Source: Streptomyces gelaticus (lineage in GTDB: Bacteria; Actinomycetota; Actinomycetes; Streptomycetales; Streptomycetaceae). Taken from it: DNA of 64,000 nt. The stretch is from NCBI RefSeq assembly GCF_014649535.1, contig NZ_BMTF01000003.1:186001-250000 (forward strand), written 5' to 3'. Both the position numbers and the translations under genes were made by a program. Below, one piece after another: positions 34,834 to 43,483 of this stretch. Numbering within the stretch: the first letter of the stretch is position 1; the number at the start of each line of letters is the position of its first letter. Under the pieces are notes generated by a model, which saw only the letters and a program-made list of their open reading frames with translations, was not told the DNA's origin and made no database searches.

Positions 34834-35106
34834 ATGCCCGCTGCCGTTTTCACCCTGGACGACCTGAAGCTGATCCTGCGCACCGGCGCGGGCACGGACG
34901 AGGGCGTCGACCTGGACGGCGACATCCTGGACACGGATTTCGAAGCGCTGGGCTACGAGTCCCTGGCGATGCTGGAGACCGGCAGCCGCATCGAGCGCGA
35001 GTACGACATCACCCTGGACGAAGAGGCCCTGGCCGAGGCGCGGACGCCGCGGACCCTGATCGCTTTCGTCAACGAGCACCTCGCGGCCATCGAGCAGCGG
35101 GCCTGA
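34834..35106 (+). CDS. Polyketide acyl carrier protein
   Basis: A 90-aa ACP with the phosphopantetheine attachment Ser43 in EALGYESLAMLETGSRIE. It has the usual helix 1 (FTLDDLKLILRTGAG) and the C-terminal RTPRTLIAFVNEHLA. It completes the minimal PKS with the KS pair. No phosphopantetheinyl transferase or malonyltransferase is in the island, so host enzymes (for example FabD at 22036) must serve it. Confidence 0.96.
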   Translation: MPAAVFTLDDLKLILRTGAGTDEGVDLDGDILDTDFEALGYESLAMLETGSRIEREYDITLDEEALAEARTPRTLIAFVNEHLAAIEQRA

Positions 35107-35173
35107 CCGCATCCCTGTCCCCTTTCCCCGCAGGACGCATGCAGCCGCATCCGACGCATTCAGGAGAGAACGC

Positions 35174-35959
35174 ATGACCGAGAACACCTTCCGGGTCGCC
35201 CTGGTGACCGGTGCCACAAGCGGAATAGGCCTGGCAGTCACCCGGCTTCTCGCGCAGCACGGACACCGTGTGTACATGTGCGCGAGGACGGAGGACGCCG
35301 TGGCCCGCACGGTCAAGGAACTCCAGGGCGAGGGCCTGGAGGTGGACGGCACGGCGGCCGACGTGGGCTCCAAGGATGACGTCCAGCGCCTGGTGGCGGC
35401 GGCCGTGGAGCGGTTCGGGACGATCGACGTGCTGGTGAACAACGCGGGCCGGAGCGGCGGCGGGGTCACCGCCGACATCGCCGACGAGCTGTGGTTCGAC
35501 GTCATCAACACCAACCTCAACAGCGTTTTCCTGGTGACCCGGGAGGTGCTGAACACGGGTGGCATGCGCGAGAAGTCCCGCGGCCGGGTCATCAACATCG
35601 CCTCCACCGCGGGCAAGCAGGGAGTCGTCCTCGGCGCCCCCTACTCCGCGTCCAAGCACGGCGTGGTCGGCTTCACCAAGGCCCTCGGCAATGAGCTCGC
35701 GCCCACCGGCATCACGGTCAACGCCGTCTGCCCCGGTTACGTCGAAACCCCCATGGCCCAGCGGGTGCGCCAGGGGTACGCCGCGGCGTACCGGACCGAC
35801 GAGGAGCAGATCCTGCGGAAGTTCAGCGCCAAGATCCCGCTCGGCCGCTACTCCACCCCGGAGGAAGTGGCGGGTCTCGTCGGATACCTCGTCTCCGACA
35901 CGGCGGCCTCCATCACGTCGCAGGCCCTCAACGTCTGCGGCGGCCTGGGCAACTTCTGA
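35174..35959 (+). CDS. Polyketide ketoreductase (ActIII-type, C9)
   Basis: A 261-aa SDR. Seen: cofactor motif ALVTGATSGIGLAVTRLLAQ, NNAG (about 88), catalytic Ser/Tyr/Lys in INIASTAGKQGVVLGAPYSA followed by SKHG, and CPGYVETPMAQRVRQGY. This matches ActIII, JadE and UrdD, which reduce the C9 keto group of the nascent chain using NADPH. Its presence rules out a non-reduced tetracenomycin-type core. The SD AGGAGAG precedes ATG 35174. Confidence 0.96.
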   Translation: MTENTFRVALVTGATSGIGLAVTRLLAQHGHRVYMCARTEDAVARTVKELQGEGLEVDGTAADVGSKDDVQRLVAAAVERFGTIDVLVNNAGRSGGGVTADIADELWFDVINTNLNSVFLVTREVLNTGGMREKSRGRVINIASTAGKQGVVLGAPYSASKHGVVGFTKALGNELAPTGITVNAVCPGYVETPMAQRVRQGYAAAYRTDEEQILRKFSAKIPLGRYSTPEEVAGLVGYLVSDTAASITSQALNVCGGLGNF

Positions 35960-36004
35960 CCCTGGTCGCGCCGTAAGCAGCCGGAACCCATGAGGAGCTG
36001 AACC

Positions 36005-36964
36005 ATGACAGCAGAGCAGACCGTGCAGATGACACGCGAGGTCGAGCACGAGATCACCGTGGCCGCCCCGGCGGAGGACGTCTACCGTCTCCTCGCCGAG
36101 GTGGAGAACTGGCCCCGGCTCTTTCCGCCGTCCGTCTACGTGGACCACGTGGAGAAGAACGGCAACGAGGAGCGCATCCGCATCTGGGCCACCGCCAACG
36201 GCGAGGCGAAGAACTGGACGTCGCGCCGTCGGCTGGATCCGGAGAACCGGCGCATCGAATTCGCGCAGGAGGTCTCCGCCCCGCCGGTGGCCCGGATGAG
36301 CGGCACCTGGATCCTGGAACCGCGGGGCGAGCGGCAGTGCCGGGTGCGCCTGCTCCACAGCTACCGCGCCGTCGACGACGACCCGGACGGACTTGCCTGG
36401 ATCGACCGGGCGGTGGACCGCAACAGCCGCACCGAGCTGGCCGCGTTGCGGGAGAACGTGGAGCTGGCCGCCAACTCCGCCGAGCTGACCCTCTCGTTCG
36501 AGGACAGCGTGGAGATCGCGGGTTCGGCCAAGGACGCGTACGACTTCATCAACGAGGCCCAGCTGTGGGTCGAGCGCCTGCCGCACGTCTCCAGCGTCCG
36601 GCTCACCGAGGACACCCCGGGTGTGCAGAAGCTCCGCATGGACACCGTCGCCAAGGACGGCTCCACGCACACCACCGAGTCGGTACGGGTCTGCTTCCCG
36701 CACCACGGCATCGCGTACAAGCAGACCACGCTGCCCGCGCTGATGTCGTTGCACACCGGTCATTGGCGGTTCCAGGAGCGGGGCGACGGCATCACCGACG
36801 CCACTTCCCAGCACACCGTCGTCGTCAACACCGCGAACATCGCCCGGATCCTCGGCCCGGATGCCGGAGTTCCGGAGGCCCGGGCCTTCCTCCGCGAAGC
36901 ACTGGGCGCCAACAGCCGGGCGACGCTGGGGCACGCCAAGACGTTCGCGGAAGCGCGGCGTTGA
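36005..36964 (+). CDS. Aromatase/cyclase (didomain SRPBCC, ActVII-type)
   Basis: A 319-aa protein of two START/Bet v1-like halves. Half one (about 10-155) shows REVEHEITVAAPAEDVYRLL and VENWPRLFPPSVYVDHVE; half two (about 165-315) shows SVEIAGSAKDAYDFINEAQL and WVERLPHVSSVRLTEDTPGV. Didomain aromatases (ActVII, JadD, UrdL) aromatise the first ring of chains reduced at C9. The length is typical. It is followed after 3 bases by the fused oxygenase. Confidence 0.94.
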   Translation: MTAEQTVQMTREVEHEITVAAPAEDVYRLLAEVENWPRLFPPSVYVDHVEKNGNEERIRIWATANGEAKNWTSRRRLDPENRRIEFAQEVSAPPVARMSGTWILEPRGERQCRVRLLHSYRAVDDDPDGLAWIDRAVDRNSRTELAALRENVELAANSAELTLSFEDSVEIAGSAKDAYDFINEAQLWVERLPHVSSVRLTEDTPGVQKLRMDTVAKDGSTHTTESVRVCFPHHGIAYKQTTLPALMSLHTGHWRFQERGDGITDATSQHTVVVNTANIARILGPDAGVPEARAFLREALGANSRATLGHAKTFAEARR

Positions 36965-36967
36965 GCG

Positions 36968-38965
36968 ATGGCGCCAGCAGCGGGGACCGAAGCCGATGTC
37001 CTGGTGGTCGGAGCCGGCCCGGCCGGGCTGCTGCTGGCCGGAGAGGTGAGCGCCGGGGGAGCGAGCACCCTGGTCCTGGAGCGGCTCCCCGGACCGACCG
37101 GGGAATCCCGGGCCTCGATCCTGCATGCCAGGACCATGGAGATCTTCGCGGAGCGGGGCATCCTGGACCGCCTGGGCTCCTTGCCGGACGGGGGGCGCGG
37201 TCATTTCGGCGGCCTCCCGCTCCCTCTCGACGAGGCCGACCCGGATCACCCGTACGCGGGGCAGTGGGAATGCCTGCAAAGTCGTCTGGAGCCGCTCCTG
37301 GAGGAGTGGGCGACCGAGCAGGGCGCGGAGATACGTCGCGGCCACCAGGTCACGGGACTGACCCGGGGCGCGGACCGGGTGACCGTCGAGGCATCCGGCC
37401 CCGACGGCACCTCCCGGCGGTGCACCGCCCGCTACCTGGTCGGCTGCGACGGTGAACACAGCACGGTGCGGCGCCTCGCCGGTTTCGAGATGGTGGGGGA
37501 GGACGCCACCCGGGAGATGCTCCGCGCCGATGTGCGGGGCATCTCCCTCCCGGACCGGCGCCTGCGCCGGTATCCGGGTGGTACCGCCACCGCCTACCGG
37601 CGCGCCGACGGCACCACCCGGCTGATGGTGCACGACAACAGCCGCCCGCCCTCACACCTCGGCCGTGCGCCCGAGTTCGCGGAAGTCGCGGCGGCCTGGG
37701 CGCGGGTGACCGGGGAGGACATCGGCGCCGGTACGGCCGTCTGGCTCGACTCCTTCGACAACTCCCGCAGACAGGCTCGCCATTACCGCAACGGGCGCGT
37801 CTTCCTGGCGGGTGACGCCGCCCACGTCCAGATGCCGGTGGGCGGCCAGGCCCTCAACCTCGGGCTCCAGGACGCCGCGGCCCTGGGGCCGCGGCTCGCC
37901 GCGCGGGTCACGGGCGGCTGCACGGACGAGGCACTCGACGCCTACCAGAGCGAGCGGCATCCCGCCGGGGCCCGCACCCTCGCCAACATCCAGGCACAGG
38001 CCCAGCTGCTGTTCGGCGGATCCGAGCTGGACGGCTTGCGGGAGGTGTTCGGAGAGCTGCTGGAGAAGGAGCCCGTACGCCGTCACCTGGCCCGGATGAT
38101 CAGCGGCCTGGACTCCCCGCCCGCACCTCCCACGGTCCGCCGCGGCTCCCGCTCCACAGCCCCCCTGAAGCGCTCGACGACACACGGAAGGCCCACCATG
38201 GACAGGCTCACAGGGAAAACGGCGTTGGTCACCGGCTCCAGCCGGGGCATCGGCCGGGCCATCGCCATCCGGCTGGCCCGCGAGGGCGCCCTGGTCGTGG
38301 TGCACTACGCGAGCAACGACGATGCCGCACGGGAGACCGTGACGCAGGTGGAGAAGGAGGGCGGCCGGGCTTTCGCGGTCCGCGCGGAGCTCGGGGTCCC
38401 CGGCGATGTCCACGAGCTGTTCGTGGGGCTGGAGCGGGGGCTGAAGGAGCGCAGGGGGGAGACAGCGCTGGACATCCTCGTCAACAATGCCGCGGTCACC
38501 ACCTCGCAGGGCACCGCGCCCGAGGACGTGACGGCGGAGCAGCTCCAGCAGTACTTCGCGGTGAACGCGATCGCCCCGTTCCTCATCGTGCAGCGCGCCT
38601 CGCAGAACATGCCCGACGGCGGCCGGATCATCAATATCTCGTCCGCGCTCACGCGTTTCGCCGAGCCCGGGCAGGCGGCGTACTCGATGACCAAGGGCGC
38701 TGTGGAACAGATTTCGCTCCACCTGGCGAAGCACCTTGCTCCGCGGCGAATCACCGTGAACAGCGTGGCCCCCGGCATCACCGACAACGGCGGGCCGGCC
38801 TTCGACATCCCGGAAGTCGTGGAGCAGATGGCGCAGATCTCCGCGTTCAAGAGGGTCGGCCAGGCCGGGGACGTGGCCGATGTGGTGACCTTCCTCGCCA
38901 CCGACGAAGCCCGCTGGATCACCGGCTCCTTCGTCGACGCCAGCGGCGGGACCCTTCTCGGATGA
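36968..38965 (+). CDS. Fused FAD oxygenase / short-chain reductase (PgaM/UrdM type)
   Basis: A 665-aa two-domain protein. The N-terminal flavoprotein (1 to about 395) has [38 protein letters not shown] and GRVFLAGDAAHVQMPVGGQA. After a basic Pro/Ser/Arg linker, an SDR domain begins at residue 411 (TGKTALVTGSSRGIGRAI, YSMTKGA, TGSFVDASGGTLLG). In the gaudimycin/urdamycin pathways such fusions (PgaM, UrdM) 2,3-dehydrate and ketoreduce at C6 with PgaE. Those genes also carry an internal start for the free reductase, and the same feature is visible here. Its stop overlaps the next ATG. Confidence 0.94.
   Translation: MAPAAGTEADVLVVGAGPAGLLLAGEVSAGGASTLVLERLPGPTGESRASILHARTMEIFAERGILDRLGSLPDGGRGHFGGLPLPLDEADPDHPYAGQWECLQSRLEPLLEEWATEQGAEIRRGHQVTGLTRGADRVTVEASGPDGTSRRCTARYLVGCDGEHSTVRRLAGFEMVGEDATREMLRADVRGISLPDRRLRRYPGGTATAYRRADGTTRLMVHDNSRPPSHLGRAPEFAEVAAAWARVTGEDIGAGTAVWLDSFDNSRRQARHYRNGRVFLAGDAAHVQMPVGGQALNLGLQDAAALGPRLAARVTGGCTDEALDAYQSERHPAGARTLANIQAQAQLLFGGSELDGLREVFGELLEKEPVRRHLARMISGLDSPPAPPTVRRGSRSTAPLKRSTTHGRPTMDRLTGKTALVTGSSRGIGRAIAIRLAREGALVVVHYASNDDAARETVTQVEKEGGRAFAVRAELGVPGDVHELFVGLERGLKERRGETALDILVNNAAVTTSQGTAPEDVTAEQLQQYFAVNAIAPFLIVQRASQNMPDGGRIINISSALTRFAEPGQAAYSMTKGAVEQISLHLAKHLAPRRITVNSVAPGITDNGGPAFDIPEVVEQMAQISAFKRVGQAGDVADVVTFLATDEARWITGSFVDASGGTLLG
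38186..38200 (+). promoter_or_regulatory. Internal ribosome binding site and start codon for the free reductase
   Basis: GGAAGG (38186-38191), a 6-base spacer, then ATG (38198-38200), exactly at the linker between the oxygenase and SDR domains. The spacing is optimal. Internal initiation at this junction is established for PgaM-type genes. Confidence 0.8.
38198..38965 (+). CDS. SDR ketoreductase translated from an internal start (PgaMred-like)
   Basis: The 255-aa reductase predicted from the internal start (MDRLTGKTALVTGSSRGIGR). Catalytic Ser in INISSALTRFAEPG and YSMTKGA gives a complete SDR tetrad. The free reductase of PgaM-type genes associates with the full-length oxygenase and reduces the C6 ketone. 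It is the closest relative in the window to the stand-alone SDR at 54796 (both end TGSF(V/I)DASGGTLLG). Confidence 0.75.
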   Translation: MDRLTGKTALVTGSSRGIGRAIAIRLAREGALVVVHYASNDDAARETVTQVEKEGGRAFAVRAELGVPGDVHELFVGLERGLKERRGETALDILVNNAAVTTSQGTAPEDVTAEQLQQYFAVNAIAPFLIVQRASQNMPDGGRIINISSALTRFAEPGQAAYSMTKGAVEQISLHLAKHLAPRRITVNSVAPGITDNGGPAFDIPEVVEQMAQISAFKRVGQAGDVADVVTFLATDEARWITGSFVDASGGTLLG

Positions 38966-39747
38966 GCGGGAGGAACGCTGTGACGGACCACGACTCCCCA
39001 CGCATCGCGCTTGTCACCGGCGCCAACAAGGGCATCGGATATGCCACCGTGCGCCGTCTCGGCGAAATGGGCCTCCGCGTCTACCTGGGGGCCCGGGACG
39101 AGAACCGCGGCCAGGAGGCCGAGCGCGCACTGCGTGCCGAGGGGCTCGACGTGCACGCCGTACGCCTCGATGTGACCGACGAGGCATCCATCGCCGCGTC
39201 GGCCGAGCGGATCGGCGAGGCGGAGGGGCACCTCGACGCCCTCGTGAACAACGCCGGCACGGGCGCCCCGCAGGCGCCGCCGAGCCGGACCTCGGTGCAC
39301 GACGTCCGAAGGACGTACGAGACGAACGTCTTCGGCGTGATCGCCGTGACCAACGCCATGCTGCCGCTGCTGCGCCGCTCCGGTGCGGCACGGATCGTGA
39401 ACGTCAGCAGCGTGCTCGGCTCGCTCACGCACGCCGCGGCCCTGGAAGACCCCACCGGCGTCTTTCCCCCGGGGGTCTTTCCCGCGGTGCTCGACTACAA
39501 CACCTCCAAGGCCGCCCTCAACGCCGTCACCATCACGTACGCCAACGAACTGCGCGCGGAAGGCATTCTCGTCAACGCCGTCTCACCGGGCTTCGTGGCC
39601 ACCGACATCAATGGCCGTCGGGGGCACCTGACCCCGGAACAAGGCGCACGTATCCCCGCGCTGCTGGCGACGCTCGGCGACGACGGACCGACCGCCGCCT
39701 TCGTGGGGGAGGACGGTTCCCCGGCCGGTCAGAGGCTGGCGTGGTGA
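38962..39747 (+). CDS. Short-chain dehydrogenase/reductase (carbonyl reductase-like)
   Basis: A 261-aa SDR with [48 protein letters not shown], and YNTSKAALNAV. The active site is complete. It belongs to the carbonyl reductase-like branch (ANKGIG, LGARD), as does the SDR at 52577, rather than to the C6 reductase group. ATG 38962 overlaps the previous stop (ATGA). The specific step (quinone or ketone reduction) is not predictable. Confidence 0.9.
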   Translation: MSGRNAVTDHDSPRIALVTGANKGIGYATVRRLGEMGLRVYLGARDENRGQEAERALRAEGLDVHAVRLDVTDEASIAASAERIGEAEGHLDALVNNAGTGAPQAPPSRTSVHDVRRTYETNVFGVIAVTNAMLPLLRRSGAARIVNVSSVLGSLTHAAALEDPTGVFPPGVFPAVLDYNTSKAALNAVTITYANELRAEGILVNAVSPGFVATDINGRRGHLTPEQGARIPALLATLGDDGPTAAFVGEDGSPAGQRLAW

Positions 39748-39780
39748 CCCCGTGCGCCGACGGAAGAAAGCAGGTGAGCA

Positions 39781-41343
39781 GTGACCGCGGAACCGACGCA
39801 CACCGGACCGCTCGATGAACTGAACCGGATCAAGGAGCTGGCGCGGGAGGGACCCGACCCCAGAGCGACCGAACGGCAGCACGCCAAGGGAAAGCTCACC
39901 GCGCGGGAGCGGATCGACTGCCTCCTCGACAAGGGGAGCTTCACCGAGGTGGAGCCGCTGCGCCGGCACCGGGCCACCGGCTTCGGCCTGGAGGCGAAGC
40001 GCCCGCACACCGATGGGGTGGTGACCGGCTGGGGCACGGTCGAGGGCCGGACGGTCTTCGTCTTCGCACATGACTTCCGGATCTTCGGCGGGGCGCTCGG
40101 CGAGGCACACGCGGAGAAGATCCACAAGATCATGGACATGGCCATCGCAGCGGGCGCCCCGCTGGTCTCCCTGAACGACGGCGCCGGAGCCCGGATCCAG
40201 GAGGGCGTGTCCGCACTCGCGGGCTACGGAGGCATATTCCGCCGCAACACGCGGGCTTCCGGCGTCATCCCGCAGATCAGCGTGATGCTCGGGCCGTGCG
40301 CCGGAGGTGCCGCGTACTCCCCGGCGCTCACCGACTTCGTGTTCGCGGTGCGCGACATCTCCCAGATGTTCATCACCGGGCCCGACGTGGTGCAGGCGGT
40401 CACCGGTGAGGAGATCTCGCAGAACGGCCTGGGCGGCGCGGATGTCCACGGTACGACCTCGGGCGTGGTCCACTTCGTCCACGACGACGAGGAGACCTGC
40501 CTCGGTGAGGTGCGCTATCTGCTCTCCCTGCTGCCCGCCAACAACAGGGAACTGCCTCCCGCGGTGCCGGGCGTCGATCCCGCCGACCGCCTCTGCGAGG
40601 CACTGACCCGCATCGTCCCGGCAGATCCCGGCCGGAGCTACGACGTCCGGGCGGTGATCGAGGAACTGGTGGACGACGGCGAGTACATGGAGGTGCACGC
40701 CGCCTGGGCACCCAACCTGGTGTGTGCCCTGGCCCGGTTGGACGGTCAGACGGTCGGCATCGTCGCCAACCAGCCCGCGGCGACCGCCGGGGTACTGGAC
40801 ATCACGGCCTCCGAGAAGGGCGCCCGCTTCGTCCAGTTCTGCGACGCGTTCAACATCCCGATCGTCACCCTGGTCGACGTGCCGGGCTTCCTCCCGGGCG
40901 TTCGCCAGGAGCACGAGGGCATCATCCGGCGCGGAGCCAAGCTGCTGTACGCGTACTGCAACGCGACGGTCCCCCGGGTCTCGGTGGTGCTGCGCAAGGC
41001 GTACGGCGGCGCGTACATCGTGATGGATTCCCGCTCCATAGGCGCCGACATCGCGCTCGCCTGGCCCGGCAACGAGATAGCCGTGATGGGGGCGGAGGGC
41101 GCCGCCAACGTGGTGTTCCGGCGGGAGATCGCTGCGGCGGAGGACCCCGGGGCGACGCGCCGGCGGAAGATCGAGGAATACAAGCGGGAGTTGGTGCACC
41201 CCTTCTACGCGGCCGAACGCGGCCTGGTGGACGACGTGATCGACCCGCGGGAGACCCGGACGGTGCTGATCCGCTCGCTCGCCATGCTCCGCCGCAAGGA
41301 GTCCGACCTGCCGCGCCGCAAGCACGGCAACCCACCGCAGTGA
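39781..41343 (+). CDS. Acyl-CoA carboxylase beta (carboxyltransferase) subunit
   Basis: A 520-aa PccB/AccB-type protein. Seen: KGKLTARERIDCLLDKGSF, VFAHDFRIFGGALGEAHAEK, oxyanion-hole regions MLGPCAGGAAYSPALTDFVF and RKAYGGAYIVMDSRS, and GAEGAANVVFRREIAA. It carboxylates acetyl-CoA or propionyl-CoA when paired with a biotinylated alpha subunit. Similar genes sit in the jadomycin cluster and others as precursor suppliers. GTG 39781 has AGGTGAG upstream. The alpha subunit is not in the window. Confidence 0.93.
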   Translation: MTAEPTHTGPLDELNRIKELAREGPDPRATERQHAKGKLTARERIDCLLDKGSFTEVEPLRRHRATGFGLEAKRPHTDGVVTGWGTVEGRTVFVFAHDFRIFGGALGEAHAEKIHKIMDMAIAAGAPLVSLNDGAGARIQEGVSALAGYGGIFRRNTRASGVIPQISVMLGPCAGGAAYSPALTDFVFAVRDISQMFITGPDVVQAVTGEEISQNGLGGADVHGTTSGVVHFVHDDEETCLGEVRYLLSLLPANNRELPPAVPGVDPADRLCEALTRIVPADPGRSYDVRAVIEELVDDGEYMEVHAAWAPNLVCALARLDGQTVGIVANQPAATAGVLDITASEKGARFVQFCDAFNIPIVTLVDVPGFLPGVRQEHEGIIRRGAKLLYAYCNATVPRVSVVLRKAYGGAYIVMDSRSIGADIALAWPGNEIAVMGAEGAANVVFRREIAAAEDPGATRRRKIEEYKRELVHPFYAAERGLVDDVIDPRETRTVLIRSLAMLRRKESDLPRRKHGNPPQ

Positions 41344-41357
41344 TGGAGGCACGGGCG

Positions 41358-41564
41358 ATGAACGGAGCTGTGCACGATGCGGTTCTGCTCCGCGTCGAGA
41401 AGGGAGACCCGAACGAGGAGGAACTCGCCGCGCTCACCGCGGTGCTCCTGGCCCGCGCGGGCGACGCCACGGCCGGGGACGGTTGCCGGGCCGAGTGGCC
41501 CGGCCCGTCCTGGCGCAGGCCGGAGCGTATGGCCGTGTTCGTGAACCCCCGCGCGTGGCGGTGA
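41358..41564 (+). CDS. Acyl-CoA carboxylase epsilon subunit
   Basis: A 68-aa protein typical of actinobacterial epsilon subunits: VEKGDPNEEELAALTAVLLA near the N-terminus and a Trp-containing basic C-terminus (WRRPERMAVFVNPRAW). Epsilon stabilises the beta hexamer-alpha assembly. It starts at ATG 41358, with GGAGG eight bases upstream, 14 bases after the beta subunit. The pair forms a dedicated carboxyltransferase unit. Confidence 0.88.
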   Translation: MNGAVHDAVLLRVEKGDPNEEELAALTAVLLARAGDATAGDGCRAEWPGPSWRRPERMAVFVNPRAWR

Positions 41565-41571
41565 GGCGGCG

Positions 41572-42807
41572 ATGACGGCAGACCGCCGCGCGACCGCGCC
41601 GACGGACGGACCGGAACTCACGGGGCAGCGGGGCGGCAGGGGCCGGTTAGCCCTGCTGTTCATCCTCTCCGGGAACATGCTTCTCGACGCGGTCGAGGTG
41701 TCCGTGGTGCTGCTGGCCCTGCCCACGGTGGGCGAGGACCTCGGCCTGTCCCTGCTCGCGGTGCAGTGCCTCATGAGCGGTTTCGCCCTGGGTTTCGCAG
41801 CCCTGCTGCTCGCGGGGAACCGCCTCGCGGCACGGTGGGGGAGACGCCGCACCTACCTCGTCGCGATGGCGGTCTTCGCCGCCGCCTCGGTGGCGGGCGG
41901 GATGGTGGACAGCGGACCACTGCTCATCGCCACCCGTGTGGTGAAGGGCGCCTGTGCCGCGCTGACCGCGCCCTCCGGGCTCGCCATCATCTCCACCGTC
42001 TACCGGGAAGGCCCGCAGCAGCGCAAGGCGATCTCCGTCTACTCCATGTTCGGCGCCACGGGATTCACCGCCGGCCTGCTCCTCTCGGCCGCACTGCTGA
42101 CGTGGAGCTGGCGCTGGACATTCTGCTTCCCCGCACCCGTCGCTCTCACCCTCCTGGCCTTCGCGGCCCGGAAGATCCCGGCCGATCCCGAGGCCGGGCG
42201 AGACGTCCGGACCCGGTCGGCCGCGGTGCTGCGCAACGGCCCGCTCCTGCGCTCCGCCGCCGGGGCGGCCAGCCTCAACGGCACTTACGCCGGCCTGCTG
42301 CTGCTCGTCACCTTCCAGCTCCAGCAGCGCCTGGGCTGGCCGCCCTGGCAGTGCGCCCTGGCGCTGCTGCCGGCGTGTGTGCCGCTGATGGCGACGGTGC
42401 CCTTCGCGGGGCGGCTGGTCGCCCGTGCGGGGACGGGGCGGCTCATCGCGCTCGGCGCGTTCGCGCCGTTCCTGGGCTGTGCCCACTACGCCTGGCGGGC
42501 CGGTGATCCCTCCTACTGGACGGCCGTCCTGCCCGCGCTGGTGCTCGTGGAGGCCGGCTTCGTGCTCGCCTTCGCCGCACTCAACATGCAGGCGACGGCG
42601 ACCGTCCCGTCGGCCCTGCGAGGCCGGGCCGTACCGCTGTATCAGACAGGGGTGCAGCTCGGCGGTGCCGTCGTGCTGCCGTTGACCGCGCTGCTGCTGA
42701 CCACGAGTGACGGCATTCGGCCCGCGCTGGTGCTGCTCACCGCCGTCGCCGGTGCCGGTCTGCTCGCCGCGCTGTCCGGTCCGCGTGCCGCGGCGCCATC
42801 CGCCTGA
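41572..42807 (+). CDS. MFS drug exporter
   Basis: A 411-aa transporter with about 12 hydrophobic helices. Seen: motif-A-like LAARWGRRRTYLVAMAVFAA, the antiporter motif region GAAGFTAGLLLS-like (here GATGFTAGLLLSAALLTWSW), and LLLLVTFQLQQRLGW. It belongs to the DHA2-like group to which actinorhodin exporter ActII-2 belongs, though shorter than most. The location inside the biosynthetic operon suggests export of the product. Confidence 0.9.
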   Translation: MTADRRATAPTDGPELTGQRGGRGRLALLFILSGNMLLDAVEVSVVLLALPTVGEDLGLSLLAVQCLMSGFALGFAALLLAGNRLAARWGRRRTYLVAMAVFAAASVAGGMVDSGPLLIATRVVKGACAALTAPSGLAIISTVYREGPQQRKAISVYSMFGATGFTAGLLLSAALLTWSWRWTFCFPAPVALTLLAFAARKIPADPEAGRDVRTRSAAVLRNGPLLRSAAGAASLNGTYAGLLLLVTFQLQQRLGWPPWQCALALLPACVPLMATVPFAGRLVARAGTGRLIALGAFAPFLGCAHYAWRAGDPSYWTAVLPALVLVEAGFVLAFAALNMQATATVPSALRGRAVPLYQTGVQLGGAVVLPLTALLLTTSDGIRPALVLLTAVAGAGLLAALSGPRAAAPSA

Positions 42808-42846
42808 ACCCGACCCACCCCGCACGCCACTTCGAAAGGCTGTTTC

Positions 42847-43440
42847 GTGTACAGGAGTCCCATGCGCCTCGTCGTCCTCCTCGGCAGCGTCCGTGACGGC
42901 CGTTTCGGTCCCGCCGTCGCCGAGTGGTTCCTCGCCCTGGCGCGCACCCGGACCGACCTCGAAGTCGACCTCATCGACCTCAAGGAGCACCCGCTGCCGC
43001 TGGCCATGCCCGGATTCGCCGGAACGCTGCACGAGGACGACGGCCGTCGGCGGGAGCAGCTGGCGGCCCGGCTCGCCGCGGCGGACGCATTCGTCGTGAT
43101 CACCCCCGAGTACAACCACGGCTTCCCGGCCGCGTTGAAGAACTTCCTCGACTGGTTCCTCGAGGAATGGGCGGCCAAGCCGGCCGGTTTCGTCTCCTAC
43201 GGCGGAATGGGCGGCGGGCTACGGTCCGTCGAGCAGCTGCGCCAGGTCTTTGCCGAGCTGCACGCACTCACCGTGCGTGACGGCGTCAGCTTCCACAACG
43301 CCTGGGAACAGACCACCGAGGACGGGCGGCTGGACGGCTCGGAGGCCGGCGATACGGCGGCCAAGGTGATGCTCGACGAACTGGTGTGGTGGGGGCAGGT
43401 GCTGCGTCGGGCCCGCGCCGAGTCCCCGTACCCGCGGTGA
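42847..43440 (+). CDS. NADPH-dependent FMN reductase
   Basis: A 197-aa flavodoxin-like reductase. Seen: LVVLLGSVRDGRFGPAVAEW (FMN phosphate loop), VVITPEYNHGFPAALKNFLD (PEYN signature), and VSYGGMGGGLRSVEQLRQVF. It would supply reduced flavin, or reduce a quinone directly, for the tailoring oxygenases next to it. GTG 42847 (GAAAGG upstream) and ATG 42862 (AGGAG upstream) are both possible starts. Confidence 0.92.
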   Translation: MYRSPMRLVVLLGSVRDGRFGPAVAEWFLALARTRTDLEVDLIDLKEHPLPLAMPGFAGTLHEDDGRRREQLAARLAAADAFVVITPEYNHGFPAALKNFLDWFLEEWAAKPAGFVSYGGMGGGLRSVEQLRQVFAELHALTVRDGVSFHNAWEQTTEDGRLDGSEAGDTAAKVMLDELVWWGQVLRRARAESPYPR

Positions 43441-43483
43441 GCGCACGGCGCCCTGCATGCATCGAACGGAGAGGAGCAGCGAA

